Below are positions 34,195-43,660 of a stretch of 56,272 nt of DNA, piece after piece. Below the pieces are notes generated by a model, which was given only the letters and a program-made list of their open reading frames with translations, was not told where the DNA came from and did no database searches. The position numbers and the translations under genes are program-made. Source of the DNA: Deltaproteobacteria bacterium (GTDB taxonomy: Bacteria; Desulfobacterota; Binatia; Binatales; Binataceae); contig JAKBMB010000012.1 of the NCBI GenBank assembly GCA_021831785.1, forward strand, positions 1-56,272, in the 5' to 3' direction. The first letter of the stretch is position 1, and every line of letters starts with the position of its first letter.

Positions 34195-36030
34195 CTACTC
34201 GACGGTCACCGACTTGGCCAGGTTTCTCGGCTGGTCAACGTCGGTGCCGCGATACACCGCGATATGATAGGCGAGAAGCTGGAGCGGAATCGTCATTAAA
34301 ACGGGCGTCAACAGGCGCGAGACCTGGGGCGTCTCGATGACCTCTTCGGCGATCGCCTTGAGCTCCTCGCTGCTCCGGTCGGTGAGGGCGATGATGCGTC
34401 CGTTGCGCGACTCGACCTCGCGCAAGTTGGAGAGCGTTTTCTCGAACACCGGGTCGCGCGGAATAATCACGACCACCGGCATGTGCTCGTCGATAAGCGC
34501 AATCGGCCCGTGCTTCATCTCGCCGGCCGAGTATCCTTCGGCATGGATATAGGAAATCTCCTTGAGCTTCAGCGCGCCCTCCAGCGCGACCGGGTAATTG
34601 ATTCCGCGGCCTAGGTAGAGAAAATCGGTCGCAGAGGCGAATTTTTTCGCGATTCGCTCGATCTCGCGTTCGGCGTTCAGGATGGCCTCGATCCGGGACG
34701 GAATCGCGAAGGCCGGCGCCAAAAGCTCGGCCGCGCGCGCTTCGCTGAGCGAGCCGCGCAGCAATCCCAGGTGAATCGCGAACAGATAGAACGCTTCAAT
34801 CTGCGTGGTGAAGCACTTGGTCGTGGTCACGCTGATTTCCGGACCGCAGCGTGTGTAAAGCCGCGCGTCGGCCTTGCGCGCGATCGACGAATCGATAGTG
34901 TTGGTTAGGGCCAGCGTCCAAGCGCCCCTGACCTTGCCCTCCTCCATCGCGGCCATGGTGTCGGCCGTCTCGCCCGATTGGGACACCGCGACCAGCATCG
35001 TGTGCCGGTCGATTACTGGCAAGCGGTAGCGAAACTCGGCCGAGTAATCGACCTCGACCGCTACTCCGCATAGCTCCTCGATCAAGAATTTTCCGATAAG
35101 CGAGGCGATGTAGGAGGCACCGGCGCTGACCATTACCATGCGGCTGAGCGCGCGGGCCCCGTCCGGCGGCAAAAGCCGCTCCTCGAAGCTTACGGCCCCC
35201 GAGCCCAAACCGGCGCGCCCGCTCAGCGTGTCGATCCAGGCCTGGGGCTGCTCGGCGATCTCCTTGCGCAAATAGTGGCGGTAGGCGCCTTTGCCGACGC
35301 GCGCGGCGTCCCAGTCAATCCGTCGCGGCGCGCGCGCCACCGGCTTCCCGTCAAAGGTCGTGACGCGCACGCCGTGCGGCGTAAGCTCGGCAACCTCGCC
35401 GTCCTCGAGCACCAGGATACGCCGCGTATGCTCGAGCAGCGCCGGAATATCCGAGGCCACGAAGTTCTCGCCCTCGCCAAAACCGATCACCAGGGGCGTG
35501 GCGGTCTTGGCCGCAACCAGCGTCTCGGGCTCGGTCTGCGACAGCGCGACCAGCGAGAAGGAACCTTTAAGCCGGGCGACAACCTCACGCATCGCCTCGG
35601 CCAAGGTAAGCCCGCTCTTAAGCCGCTCCTCGATCAGATGGGAGACAACCTCGGTGTCGGTGTCGGAAGAAAATTTATGCCCGCGCTCGCGCAAACCTTC
35701 TGTCAGCTCGGCGTGATTCTCGATAATCCCGTTGTGGACCACGGCGACCGGTCCGGCTCGATGGGGATGGGCGTTGCGCTCGGACGGAACGCCGTGCGTG
35801 GCCCATCGCGTGTGGCCAATCCCCACGCATCCGCGAAGCGGCCTTTCGGCGAGCAATTTCGCCAATTTGTCGAGCTTGCCGGCGGCGCGCCGCAGGTCGA
35901 GGCCGCCGTCGCCCGCGGGCAAGGTCGCGATTCCGGCCGAATCATAACCGCGGTACTCAAGGCGCCTTAGGCCCTCGAGCAGAATCGGCGCCGCCTCGCG
36001 CGATCCCGTATAACCAACTATGCCGCACAT
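34195..36030 (-). CDS. glmS: glutamine--fructose-6-phosphate aminotransferase (isomerizing)
   Basis: This 611-residue protein starts MCGIVGYTGS, with the N-terminal nucleophile Cys after Met removal. The amidotransferase domain (GIGHTRWATHGVPSERNAHP) and two SIS domains (SQSGETADTMAAMEEGKV; YLGRGINYPVALEGALKLKE) follow, ending LAKSVTVE as in the family. It makes glucosamine-6-phosphate, the first step to UDP-GlcNAc for peptidoglycan and lipid A. It lies 125 bp downstream of glmU on the same strand, so the pathway's first and last enzymes are co-encoded. Confidence 0.97.
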   Translation of the reverse strand: MCGIVGYTGSREAAPILLEGLRRLEYRGYDSAGIATLPAGDGGLDLRRAAGKLDKLAKLLAERPLRGCVGIGHTRWATHGVPSERNAHPHRAGPVAVVHNGIIENHAELTEGLRERGHKFSSDTDTEVVSHLIEERLKSGLTLAEAMREVVARLKGSFSLVALSQTEPETLVAAKTATPLVIGFGEGENFVASDIPALLEHTRRILVLEDGEVAELTPHGVRVTTFDGKPVARAPRRIDWDAARVGKGAYRHYLRKEIAEQPQAWIDTLSGRAGLGSGAVSFEERLLPPDGARALSRMVMVSAGASYIASLIGKFLIEELCGVAVEVDYSAEFRYRLPVIDRHTMLVAVSQSGETADTMAAMEEGKVRGAWTLALTNTIDSSIARKADARLYTRCGPEISVTTTKCFTTQIEAFYLFAIHLGLLRGSLSEARAAELLAPAFAIPSRIEAILNAEREIERIAKKFASATDFLYLGRGINYPVALEGALKLKEISYIHAEGYSAGEMKHGPIALIDEHMPVVVIIPRDPVFEKTLSNLREVESRNGRIIALTDRSSEELKAIAEEVIETPQVSRLLTPVLMTIPLQLLAYHIAVYRGTDVDQPRNLAKSVTVE

Positions 36031-36155
36031 GTGCGAATGCTAACTCGCTCGGTTATCGAGTAGCTGCGGCGGCGTCATTGGGCCCGCTCGGCCGTCCCGC
36101 CAACTATATTCTCGATTCGTTCGACAGCCAGCCAAAAGTTCAACCAGGCCGCAGC

Positions 36156-37577
36156 CTAATCGTCGTGCGGCGCGCGCCCCGCATGGCGCTTGCGCCACTC
36201 GGCGGTCCAGCGCGGCTTTTCCCGCTGCGAATGGTCGCAGAATGCGAGTGCCCCGTCGCCGACGTCGCGGCGCACCGTGGTCCCGCTCGCGACGTAGGCG
36301 TCGTTGCCGATTCTGACCGGCGCTATGAGCTGACTGTCGCATCCGACCATGCAGCGGTCGCCGATCTGCGTTAGATGCTTATCGTAGCCGTCGTAGTTGA
36401 CGGTTATCACGCCACATCCGATGTTGGTCTCGCGGCCGATTACCGCGTCCCCCAGATAGCTCAGATGGCTTGCCTTTGAGCCGCGGCCGAGCCGCGCCTT
36501 TTTAGTTTCGACGAAATTGCCGACGCGATTGGCGCCCTCCAGTTCGGTGCCGGGCCGTAAATTGGCAAAAGGGCCGATCTCGCAAGCTTCGCCGATGAGG
36601 CACTGCTCGGCGCGCACGCCGAGCTTGAGATGGCAGTCGTCGCCGATTATCACGTCGCGAAGGAAAGCGCAGCCCTCGATCTTGACCCGCGCGCCGATCC
36701 TTGAACGGCCAAAAATTTGCACGCTCGGGCCGACCGTCGAATCGGGGCCGATCTCGACCTCTTCGCCGACGTAGACGCTGGCCGGGTCGATTAAAGTGAC
36801 GCCGGATTCCATCAGGCGCTGGTTAACGGCGCGGCGAATTTCCGCTTCCTGCTCGGCCAAATCCTGGCGCGAGTTCACGCCCGCGAACTCCCAGGGTTGG
36901 TCCCACGGCCAGGCGTGGACCGAAAAGCCGCGTCGGCGCGCGATCGCGACGATGTCGGTGAGATAGTACTCGTGCCGCGCATTGTCAGCCTTGAGCTCTC
37001 CGAGCACCGCGCGCAGCATCCGTACGTCGGCCACATAAACGCCGGCATTGATTTCCTGGATCGAAAGCTCCTCGCGTCCGGCGTCGGCCGCTTCGACCAC
37101 GGCGGCGACCGCGCCGTGCCGGTCGCGCAGGACGCGGCCGTACGAGCCCGGGCTTTTCACTGTCAACGTAACCAGCGACAACGCCGCGCCGGCCTGACGA
37201 TGGGCCGCGACAAAGGCGCGCAGCGTGTCGGCGCGCATCGCGGGCATGTCCGCGTAAGTGATTAGCACGTCGCCGGCGAACTCTTCGGGCAGCGCGGCAA
37301 GTCCGCGCCGCGTCGAGTCTCCGGTGCCGAGCGGTTCGGGTTGAAGCGCGAAGCTCAGCTGTGCGCTCTCCAGCGCGCTTGAGGCGGCGGCCTTAACCGC
37401 GTCCGCTTGATAGCCGATGACGATCACCAAAGGCTTCGCGCCGACTGCGGCGACGGCACTCAGGGCTCGCGCGATAAGCGTGATACCGCCAAGCTCATGC
37501 AGAACCTTGGCCTTGCTCGACTTCATCCGCACGCCCTGTCCCGCCGCCAACAAAATTGCCGCTGTCGGCCCTCGCAT
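36156..37577 (-). CDS. glmU: bifunctional UDP-GlcNAc pyrophosphorylase / GlcN-1-P acetyltransferase
   Basis: About 473 residues from the ATG at 37577, which has AGGAGG upstream; a longer frame to 37712 is non-homologous. The N-terminal domain carries LLAAGQGVRMKSSKAKVLHE (uridylyltransferase loop) and a VLITYADMPAM metal site. From about residue 255 a left-handed beta-helix begins (hexapeptide repeats around DPASVYVGEEVEIGPDSTVG), with NFVETKKARLGRGSKASHLS and YLGDAVIGRETNIGCGVITV at the acetyltransferase active site. It forms UDP-GlcNAc from GlcN-1-P. A first gene of the glmU-glmS pair. Confidence 0.96.
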   Translation of the reverse strand: MRGPTAAILLAAGQGVRMKSSKAKVLHELGGITLIARALSAVAAVGAKPLVIVIGYQADAVKAAASSALESAQLSFALQPEPLGTGDSTRRGLAALPEEFAGDVLITYADMPAMRADTLRAFVAAHRQAGAALSLVTLTVKSPGSYGRVLRDRHGAVAAVVEAADAGREELSIQEINAGVYVADVRMLRAVLGELKADNARHEYYLTDIVAIARRRGFSVHAWPWDQPWEFAGVNSRQDLAEQEAEIRRAVNQRLMESGVTLIDPASVYVGEEVEIGPDSTVGPSVQIFGRSRIGARVKIEGCAFLRDVIIGDDCHLKLGVRAEQCLIGEACEIGPFANLRPGTELEGANRVGNFVETKKARLGRGSKASHLSYLGDAVIGRETNIGCGVITVNYDGYDKHLTQIGDRCMVGCDSQLIAPVRIGNDAYVASGTTVRRDVGDGALAFCDHSQREKPRWTAEWRKRHAGRAPHDD

Positions 37578-37915
37578 ACACGCCTCCTCGCCTTCAGGCC
37601 ATTGCCGGCAATCGCGCGGCCCAAAAGCCGCTCGCGCGTTCACCGCGTTCGCACGGTTGCTCTTCGTTACCAATGGCCGCCGGCCGTTACCGCCGCGGCT
37701 CCGCCACAGCACAGCAGCAGCAATTTCTGCGCCCGAAGGCCGGCTGTAGCGGTAAAACCCGCATCCATCCCTTTATACCGCATTTGTGCGCGTCCCGAAG
37801 CACTCGGTCGACACCCCAAAGCTAGGGCTGAACATCTGGCGAGCGCGGGCGCGCAACTTAGGAGGAAGCGCAGAAGTTGTACAACGAATTTGCCCGCTCG
37901 AGGAGAAATCGCGGC

Positions 37916-38206
37916 TCAGGGCCGCTTTTTCTTAAACAGCGCCTCGAGCTTTTCACGCGCGGCCGGCGCGGCCGGCGGTCGCGCCGGCGTGCGCTCACCG
38001 CTCGGCGCGAAGTACTCGCAGAAGTTGGCGCGCTCTTTGTCGACGACCAAATCCGCCATCGGCTCCCGGCACTGGTGGTGATAGGTCCGGTCGTAAAATT
38101 TGCAGTTGCGACAGCAGTGCAGCGCGCTGGCGCAGCGCGGACATTCGTCGCGAAAGCCGACCCGTTCCACACTAGCCACAGAGAATCCGCACGACCAGCA
38201 GTCCAT
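37916..38206 (-). CDS. small cysteine-rich (zinc-type) protein
   Basis: A 96-residue minus-strand protein with WSCG, CPRC, CCRNCKFYD, HHQCREP and ANFCEYF. At least ten cysteines and two histidines suggest two or three zinc sites. The C-terminal third is a basic/Ala-Pro tail ending LEALFKKKRP. I have the impression of a conserved hypothetical family in Deltaproteobacteria-type genomes but cannot name it. The plus-strand frame overlapping it is Arg-rich and is treated as a shadow. It stands alone between glmU and xerC. Confidence 0.65.
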   Translation of the reverse strand: MDCWSCGFSVASVERVGFRDECPRCASALHCCRNCKFYDRTYHHQCREPMADLVVDKERANFCEYFAPSGERTPARPPAAPAAREKLEALFKKKRP

Positions 38207-38426
38207 CGCACGCGGCTTGCGGCCTTGCTCCTCTTATCGCTGCGCTATCATGACCGGCAATGATGGCCGCCTCGCGGTTGAGAGCCGCGCTGGCCGCCGA
38301 GCTCGCCGTTCGACATGCAAAAAGCGCCGGCAGGGCTAGCGTACAGCTTCGCCCGCCGAGCCATCAAGAGTCCAATCAACGCCGCTTGAGAAGCGGCCGT
38401 TTGCCGAAGGCCATCCGGCTGATAGC

Positions 38427-39359
38427 ATGAAGCTTGTTAGCCTGGTCTTAGTCCGGATGCTTAGGCATATCGACGCGTTCGCCAATTACTTAGCCGGCGC
38501 GGCTGGCGCGGCGGCCAACACGGTGAAGAGCTACCGCGCGGACCTTGCGGGTTTTCGCGGCTTCATGTCGCAGCGCAAGCTTGCGCCCGGCGCCGACGCG
38601 GGTGAGCTGTCAGTGGAAGCGATCGAGACCGACCATATAAGGGCCTACCTGGCCCATCTGGTCAGACATGGCGCAAGCCGCGCGACGGTGCAGCGCCGGT
38701 TGGCGGCGCTCAAGGCCTTTTTTCGCTACCATGAGACGTTCGCCGGTATCCGCGATCCGGCGCGCGGGCTGCGTGCCGGACGGCGCGAGGCCCGTTTGCC
38801 CACGGTGATGCGGGAGCAGGAAGTGGGCAAGCTTATCGAGGGCGCCGACAGCACCGGGGCCAAGGCGGCGCTGCGCGACCGCGCGCTTTTCGAGACGCTG
38901 TACGCCTGCGGACTGCGGGTGAGCGAGCTTACGGGCCTTGACTGGCGCGATGTGGACGAAGATGCCGGCATGGTAATGGTGCGCAGCGGAAAGGGCCGCA
39001 AGGACCGGCTGGTTCCGATCGGCGAGCCCGCGCTGGCGGCGCTGGGGCGCTGGCGCCAGGCGCAGCAGCCGGTCTCTTACGACCATCCGGTCTTCACCAA
39101 TCTGCGCGGCCGGCGGCTCAGCGCGCGCAGCGTGCAGCGGATGATGGCGCGCCGTTTGCGGCGGGCCGGCCTTGAGAGCACCGCCACGCCGCACGGCTTG
39201 CGCCATTCCTTCGCGACCCATCTGCTGGATCGCGGCGCCGATCTGCGAACGATTCAAGATATGCTCGGCCATGCCAGCCTGGCCACCACCCAGCGCTATA
39301 CTCAGGTCAGCATCGGCCGCCTTAAGGAGGTGCATCGCCGTGCCCATCCCCGCGCCTGA
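38427..39359 (+). CDS. xerC: tyrosine recombinase XerC
   Basis: About 310 residues with an N-terminal SAM-like core-binding domain ([32 protein letters not shown]) and a catalytic domain. It carries all catalytic residues: R in [11 protein letters not shown] in [21 protein letters not shown] in MLGHAS and the nucleophile Tyr in TTQRYTQVS. With XerD it resolves chromosome dimers at dif. It is the first gene of xerC-hslV-hslU, an arrangement known from several phyla. An internal ATG at 38457 is an alternative start. Length and context favour a housekeeping XerC over a mobile-element integrase. Confidence 0.92.
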   Translation: MKLVSLVLVRMLRHIDAFANYLAGAAGAAANTVKSYRADLAGFRGFMSQRKLAPGADAGELSVEAIETDHIRAYLAHLVRHGASRATVQRRLAALKAFFRYHETFAGIRDPARGLRAGRREARLPTVMREQEVGKLIEGADSTGAKAALRDRALFETLYACGLRVSELTGLDWRDVDEDAGMVMVRSGKGRKDRLVPIGEPALAALGRWRQAQQPVSYDHPVFTNLRGRRLSARSVQRMMARRLRRAGLESTATPHGLRHSFATHLLDRGADLRTIQDMLGHASLATTQRYTQVSIGRLKEVHRRAHPRA

Positions 39360-39900
39360 GATGAGCGGCGTCGCTCACGGCACTACGATTGTGGCCGTCC
39401 GCCACGCCGGCGCGGTGGTGATAGCCGGCGACGGCCAAGTGAGCATCGGCAACACCGTGATTAAGCACTCGGCGCGCAAGGTGCGCCGGCTGCACAACGA
39501 GAGCGTGTTGGCCGGCTTCGCGGGCTCGACCGCCGACGCCTTCACCCTGTTCGACCGGTTCGAGAGCAAGCTGCAGGAGTTCAACGGCAGCCTACGGCGC
39601 GCCGCAGTGGAGCTCGCGCGCGACTGGCGGACCGACCGTATCTTGCGCAGGCTGGAAGCGATGATGGTGGTGGCCGACCGCGAAAACACGCTGCTGCTTT
39701 CGGGCCTGGGCGACGTTATCGAGCCCGACGACGGCGTGATCGCGATCGGCTCGGGCGGCAACTTCGCGCTGGCCGCGGCGCGCGCGCTCTTGCGCTACAG
39801 TCCGCAGATGGGCGCGCGCCAGGTGGCGGAGGCCGCGATGACGATCGCCGCGGAGATTTGCGTCTTTACCAACCGCCAGTTCACGATTGAAGAACTCTAA
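39340..39900 (+). CDS. hslV: ATP-dependent protease subunit HslV (ClpQ)
   Basis: Proteasome-like threonine peptidase of HslUV. The mature N terminus should be [20 protein letters not shown], with the nucleophile Thr exposed after cleavage of a short propeptide. Two starts are possible. The GTG at 39340 lies 8-9 bp after AAGGAGG and gives propeptide [14 protein letters not shown]; the ATG at 39361 lacks a clear ribosome-binding site. I choose the GTG, which overlaps the end of xerC by 20 bp. The remaining motifs ([35 protein letters not shown]) fit the family. hslU follows about 37 bp downstream. Confidence 0.92.
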   Translation: MPIPAPEMSGVAHGTTIVAVRHAGAVVIAGDGQVSIGNTVIKHSARKVRRLHNESVLAGFAGSTADAFTLFDRFESKLQEFNGSLRRAAVELARDWRTDRILRRLEAMMVVADRENTLLLSGLGDVIEPDDGVIAIGSGGNFALAAARALLRYSPQMGARQVAEAAMTIAAEICVFTNRQFTIEEL

Positions 39901-39937
39901 GACTATCGTGGCATCGGCAATAACAGGGCCGCAAATC

Positions 39938-41287
39938 ATGACTCCCAGGGAAATCGTCTCGGAGCTCGACCGGTACATCGTGGGGCAAAAGGACGCCAAA
40001 CGCGCGGTGGCGATCGCGCTGCGCAATCGCTGGCGGCGCCAGCAGGTGCCCCCCGAGCTGCGCGATGAAATCGCGCCGAAGAACATCCTGATGATTGGCC
40101 CTACCGGCGTGGGCAAGACCGAGATTTCGCGCCGGCTGGCCAGGCTCGCCCAGGCGCCTTTCCTTAAGGTCGAAGCGTCGCGCTATACCGAGGTCGGCTA
40201 CGTCGGACGCGACGTCGAGTCGATCATCCGCGACCTGGTCGAGATCGCGGTCAAGATGGAGCGCGAGCAGGCGCAGGCGCGCGTCGCCATCAAGGCGCGC
40301 GAGAGCGCCGAGGAGCGCCTGCTCGACATTCTCTATCCTCCGCCGTCGCGCGAGCGGCGCTCGTCAGGCGCCGGCGCCGGCGCGGAGGCGGCGAACAACA
40401 GCTCGTATCATGAGACGCGCGAGAAGCTGCGCAAGATGCTGCGCGCGGGCCAGATGGATGACCGGGAGGTCGAGGTCGAGGTCACCGCTCAGGCGATGTC
40501 GACGGTGGAAGTGCTCGCGCCGCAAGGCATGGAGGAGATGGGGCTCAACATGAAGGAGCTGTTGAGCCAGTTCATGCCCAAAAGATCCAAGCAGCGGCGG
40601 GTCAGGATACCCGAAGCACTGGAGCTGCTCACGCAGGAGGAAGCGGCGCGGCTGGTCGATATGGAGCAGGTGGCGCGCGATGCGATCCATCGCGCCGAGC
40701 AAAGCGGCATCGTGTTCGTCGACGAAATCGACAAGATCGCGAGCCGCGACGCGGCGCGCGGACCGGACGTCTCGCGCGAAGGCGTTCAGCGCGACCTGCT
40801 GCCGATTGTCGAGGGGACCACGGTCAACACCAAATACGGGCCGGTGCGCACCGACCACGTCCTGTTCATCGCCTCGGGCGCCTTCCACACCTCCAAGCCT
40901 TCGGACCTGATCCCGGAGTTTCAGGGGCGTTTTCCGATCCGCGTCGAGCTCAGCGCGCTCACCCGCGACGATTTCGTGCGCATCCTGACCGAGCCCGACA
41001 ACGCGCTGACCAAGCAGTACACGGCCTTGATGGAGACCGAGAGCGTGGGGCTGACGTTCACCGAGGACGGCATCGCTGCCCTGGCCGAAATCAGCGCCCA
41101 GGTCAACGCCCGCACCGAAAATATCGGCGCCCGCCGGCTGCATACCGTGCTGGAGCGGCTGCTCGACGAGGTCTCCTTCAGCGCTCCAGAGATGAACGGC
41201 CAGAAGATAACCATCGACGCTCCGTACGTTCATCAGCGGCTCGACCCGATCGTTCAGGACGAAGACCTTTCGCGCTATATCCTTTGA
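39938..41287 (+). CDS. hslU: ATP-dependent protease ATPase subunit HslU (ClpY)
   Basis: About 449 residues, beginning [20 protein letters not shown] at 39938; a GTG at 39908 would add ten residues. Walker A is GPTGVGKTE, Walker B is [11 protein letters not shown], and the family-specific I domain (about 110-245) lies between them. The C-terminal end EDLSRYIL is the tail that inserts into HslV. HslU unfolds proteins and feeds them to HslV. It is co-transcribed with xerC and hslV. Confidence 0.94.
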   Translation: MTPREIVSELDRYIVGQKDAKRAVAIALRNRWRRQQVPPELRDEIAPKNILMIGPTGVGKTEISRRLARLAQAPFLKVEASRYTEVGYVGRDVESIIRDLVEIAVKMEREQAQARVAIKARESAEERLLDILYPPPSRERRSSGAGAGAEAANNSSYHETREKLRKMLRAGQMDDREVEVEVTAQAMSTVEVLAPQGMEEMGLNMKELLSQFMPKRSKQRRVRIPEALELLTQEEAARLVDMEQVARDAIHRAEQSGIVFVDEIDKIASRDAARGPDVSREGVQRDLLPIVEGTTVNTKYGPVRTDHVLFIASGAFHTSKPSDLIPEFQGRFPIRVELSALTRDDFVRILTEPDNALTKQYTALMETESVGLTFTEDGIAALAEISAQVNARTENIGARRLHTVLERLLDEVSFSAPEMNGQKITIDAPYVHQRLDPIVQDEDLSRYIL

Positions 41288-41429
41288 GACGGGAGTCGGT
41301 TCGGGTCTTCAGCGCTGCGGGAGCGACGGCAGGCTTTCGCGGCCGCCGGTTCCCGCCGGACCAGCGCTCCGGAAACGCGCAGCGGGTTGAGCTTTTATCC
41401 TGTTTGTGGAAAGGTAGTTCGCCTCCAGG

Positions 41430-42452
41430 ATGACGAGCAACGTGCAGAACCTGGTAAATAGAGCAGAGGTGCTGATGGAGGCGCTGCCCTATATCCGGCG
41501 CTTCCACGGCGCGACGTTCGTGATTAAATACGGCGGCCACGCAATGGAGTCGGCCGAGCTAAAGGCAAGCTTCGCGCGCGACGTCGTCATGCTCAACCTG
41601 GTCGGAATAAAGCCGGTGGTGGTGCACGGCGGCGGGCCGCAGATCTCCGAACTGCTGGAGCGCATGGGCGTGAAGTCGCGATTCGTGCGCGGGATGCGCG
41701 TGACCGACGAAAAGAGCATCGGGCTGGTTGAGATGGCTCTGCAGCGCATCAACCAGGAGATCGTCGCGCTTGTCGCCCGCCAGGGCGCCAAAGCGGTAGG
41801 CCTGTCGGGCAAGGATGGCGGCCTGATGCGCGCGCGCAAGCTGCGGCTTGCGCCGGCGGCTAAGGACGGCGAGTCGCGCTCGGTCGATGTGGGGCTCGTG
41901 GGCGAAGTGGTCGAGGTGGACCCGAGCGTGATTCACACGCTTCATCAGGCCAACTTCATCCCCGTGGTCGCTCCCGTAGGTTACGGCCGCGACGGCTTGA
42001 CCTATAACATCAATGCCGACTCTGCCGCCGGCAAACTAGCGGCGGCGCTTAAGGCGGAGAAGCTTATCCTGATGACGGACGTCGAAGGCATCAGGGACCA
42101 AAGCGGCGCGCTGATCTCGACTCTGGCTAGCGCGCGCGCGCGAAAACTTATCGCCCGCGGCGTAATTTCCGCGGGGATGATTCCCAAGGTCGAATGCTGC
42201 ATCGACGCGCTGCACGCCGGCGTGCAAAAAACTCATATCATCGACGGACGCCAGCGCCACGCCGCTCTGCTGGAGATTCTGACGCGCTGCGGGGTGGGCA
42301 CTGAAGTAGTTGGGGAGCAGCCGCGAGTTTCGCGCCGCCTGCGCACAAGCGCGCGGCGAGCCGGAGCGCCGAGCCGGCGGGCTGCGCTCGGGTCGCCGGC
42401 CGGCGAAGGCCGGGCCTCGGACGGCCAGGCGCCGGAGGCCGGCGATGACTAA
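41430..42452 (+). CDS. argB: acetylglutamate kinase
   Basis: About 340 residues of the amino-acid-kinase family. FVIKYGGHAM binds phosphate, VVVHGGGPQISELLERMGVK follows, then NADSAAGKLAAALKAEKLIL and GMIPKVECCIDALHAG, as in ArgB. It phosphorylates N-acetylglutamate, the second step of arginine synthesis. The last 50 residues (after about 290) are an Arg/Ala/Pro-rich tail beyond the usual C terminus. They overlap the start of argD by 8 bp and may be non-homologous read-on sequence. First gene of argB-argD-argF-argG. Confidence 0.95.
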   Translation: MTSNVQNLVNRAEVLMEALPYIRRFHGATFVIKYGGHAMESAELKASFARDVVMLNLVGIKPVVVHGGGPQISELLERMGVKSRFVRGMRVTDEKSIGLVEMALQRINQEIVALVARQGAKAVGLSGKDGGLMRARKLRLAPAAKDGESRSVDVGLVGEVVEVDPSVIHTLHQANFIPVVAPVGYGRDGLTYNINADSAAGKLAAALKAEKLILMTDVEGIRDQSGALISTLASARARKLIARGVISAGMIPKVECCIDALHAGVQKTHIIDGRQRHAALLEILTRCGVGTEVVGEQPRVSRRLRTSARRAGAPSRRAALGSPAGEGRASDGQAPEAGDD

Positions 42453-43632
42453 CCGCGAAGTGGTGGCGCTCGCTCACGGCGCCCTGATGGACGTTTACGC
42501 GTGCGCGCCGATCGCTCTGGAGCGCGGCGAGGGCGCCTATTTATATGACGTCGAGGGCAAGCATTACCTGGACTTTTTCTGCGGGCTGGCGGTAACCAGC
42601 CTCGGCCACGCTCATCCGGGTGTAACCCGGGCGATCGTGGAGCAGGCCGAAAAGCTCACGCACGTCTCCAACGTGTTCCATACCGAAGCTTCGGCGCGGC
42701 TAGCGGCCGAGCTTTCACGCAGGTTCGGCGACGGCCGGGTCTTTCTTTGCAATTCGGGGGCCGAGGCCAACGAAGCCGCGATCAAGCTTGCGCGCCGATG
42801 GGGGGCGAGCCGCGGCAGCCGGTACGAGATCGTCACCGCGCTCAATTCCTTTCACGGCCGCACGCTGGCGACTCTAGCCGCTACCGGCCAGGAAAAATAT
42901 CACGTCGGGTTTCAGCCGCTGCCTCAGGGCTTTCGCATGGTTCCCTTCGACGACCTCGCGGCCGTCCGCGCGGCGCTGCGAGACCATACTGTAGCCGTAA
43001 TGATCGAGCCCATTCAGGGCGAGGGCGGCGTCGTTTTACCGCGCGATGAGCGGTACTTGGATGGCCTGCGCGAGCTGTGCGACAAGCGCGGTCTGCTGCT
43101 AATCTTCGACGAGGTGCAAACCGGGGTCGGCCGCACCGGGAAGTTTTTCGCTTACGAGCACTGGGGCGTGCGGCCAGACGTAGCCACGCTGGCCAAGGCG
43201 CTCGCCAACGGTCTGCCGATCGGCGCCGCCGTGGCCACGCCGCAGGCGGCCGCGGCCATGACCACCGGCGCTCACGGCAGCACTTTCGGCGGGAATCCGG
43301 TGTCATGCGCCAGCGCGCTCGCCGTGTTAAGCGCGCTGGACTCCGACGGTGTGCTCGAAAACTGCGCCGCGATCGGCGGCTATCTGGCCGAGCGGTTGCG
43401 GGCGATCGCCAAGCGCATCGACAAGGTGGTGGAAGTTCGCGGAAAGGGTATGTTAATCGGCATCGAGCTCCGGCACGAGGCGCGTTCGACAGCGCAGGCT
43501 TGTCTTGAGCAAGGGCTGATCGTCAACGCAACCGCGGGCAACGTGCTGCGCCTTTTGCCGCCGCTCAATCTGACGCGCGCGCAGGCTGACGAAGGGCTCG
43601 CAATTATCCGCCGCGCCTTGGGCGCGGCCTGA
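42445..43632 (+). CDS. argD: acetylornithine aminotransferase
   Basis: About 395 residues, PLP-dependent class III aminotransferase. The start at 42445 (MTNREVVAL) has GGAGG upstream and overlaps argB; the longer frame from 42310 is antisense-like filler. Conserved: YLDFFCGLAVTSLGHAHPGV, CNSGAEANEAAIKLARRWGA, the LIFDEVQTGVGRTGKFFAYE aspartate and PLP-lysine region LAKALANGLPIGAAV, then STFGGNPVSCA. It converts N-acetylglutamate semialdehyde to N-acetylornithine and may also act in the diaminopimelate pathway. argF follows after 28 bp. Confidence 0.95.
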   Translation: MTNREVVALAHGALMDVYACAPIALERGEGAYLYDVEGKHYLDFFCGLAVTSLGHAHPGVTRAIVEQAEKLTHVSNVFHTEASARLAAELSRRFGDGRVFLCNSGAEANEAAIKLARRWGASRGSRYEIVTALNSFHGRTLATLAATGQEKYHVGFQPLPQGFRMVPFDDLAAVRAALRDHTVAVMIEPIQGEGGVVLPRDERYLDGLRELCDKRGLLLIFDEVQTGVGRTGKFFAYEHWGVRPDVATLAKALANGLPIGAAVATPQAAAAMTTGAHGSTFGGNPVSCASALAVLSALDSDGVLENCAAIGGYLAERLRAIAKRIDKVVEVRGKGMLIGIELRHEARSTAQACLEQGLIVNATAGNVLRLLPPLNLTRAQADEGLAIIRRALGAA

Positions 43633-43660
43633 GCTAACGCGCGAAAGCTGGTAAGAGACG

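Noticed and set aside
37877-38263. 128-codon plus-strand frame opposite the small Cys-rich gene
   Set aside because: The minus-strand frame has an ordered set of Cys/His motifs, whereas this one is Arg-rich and featureless.
38427-39359. Mobile-element integrase belonging to the tRNA-Ser island
   Set aside because: It is 33 kb away, has XerC length and motifs, and is fixed in a xerC-hslV-hslU operon.
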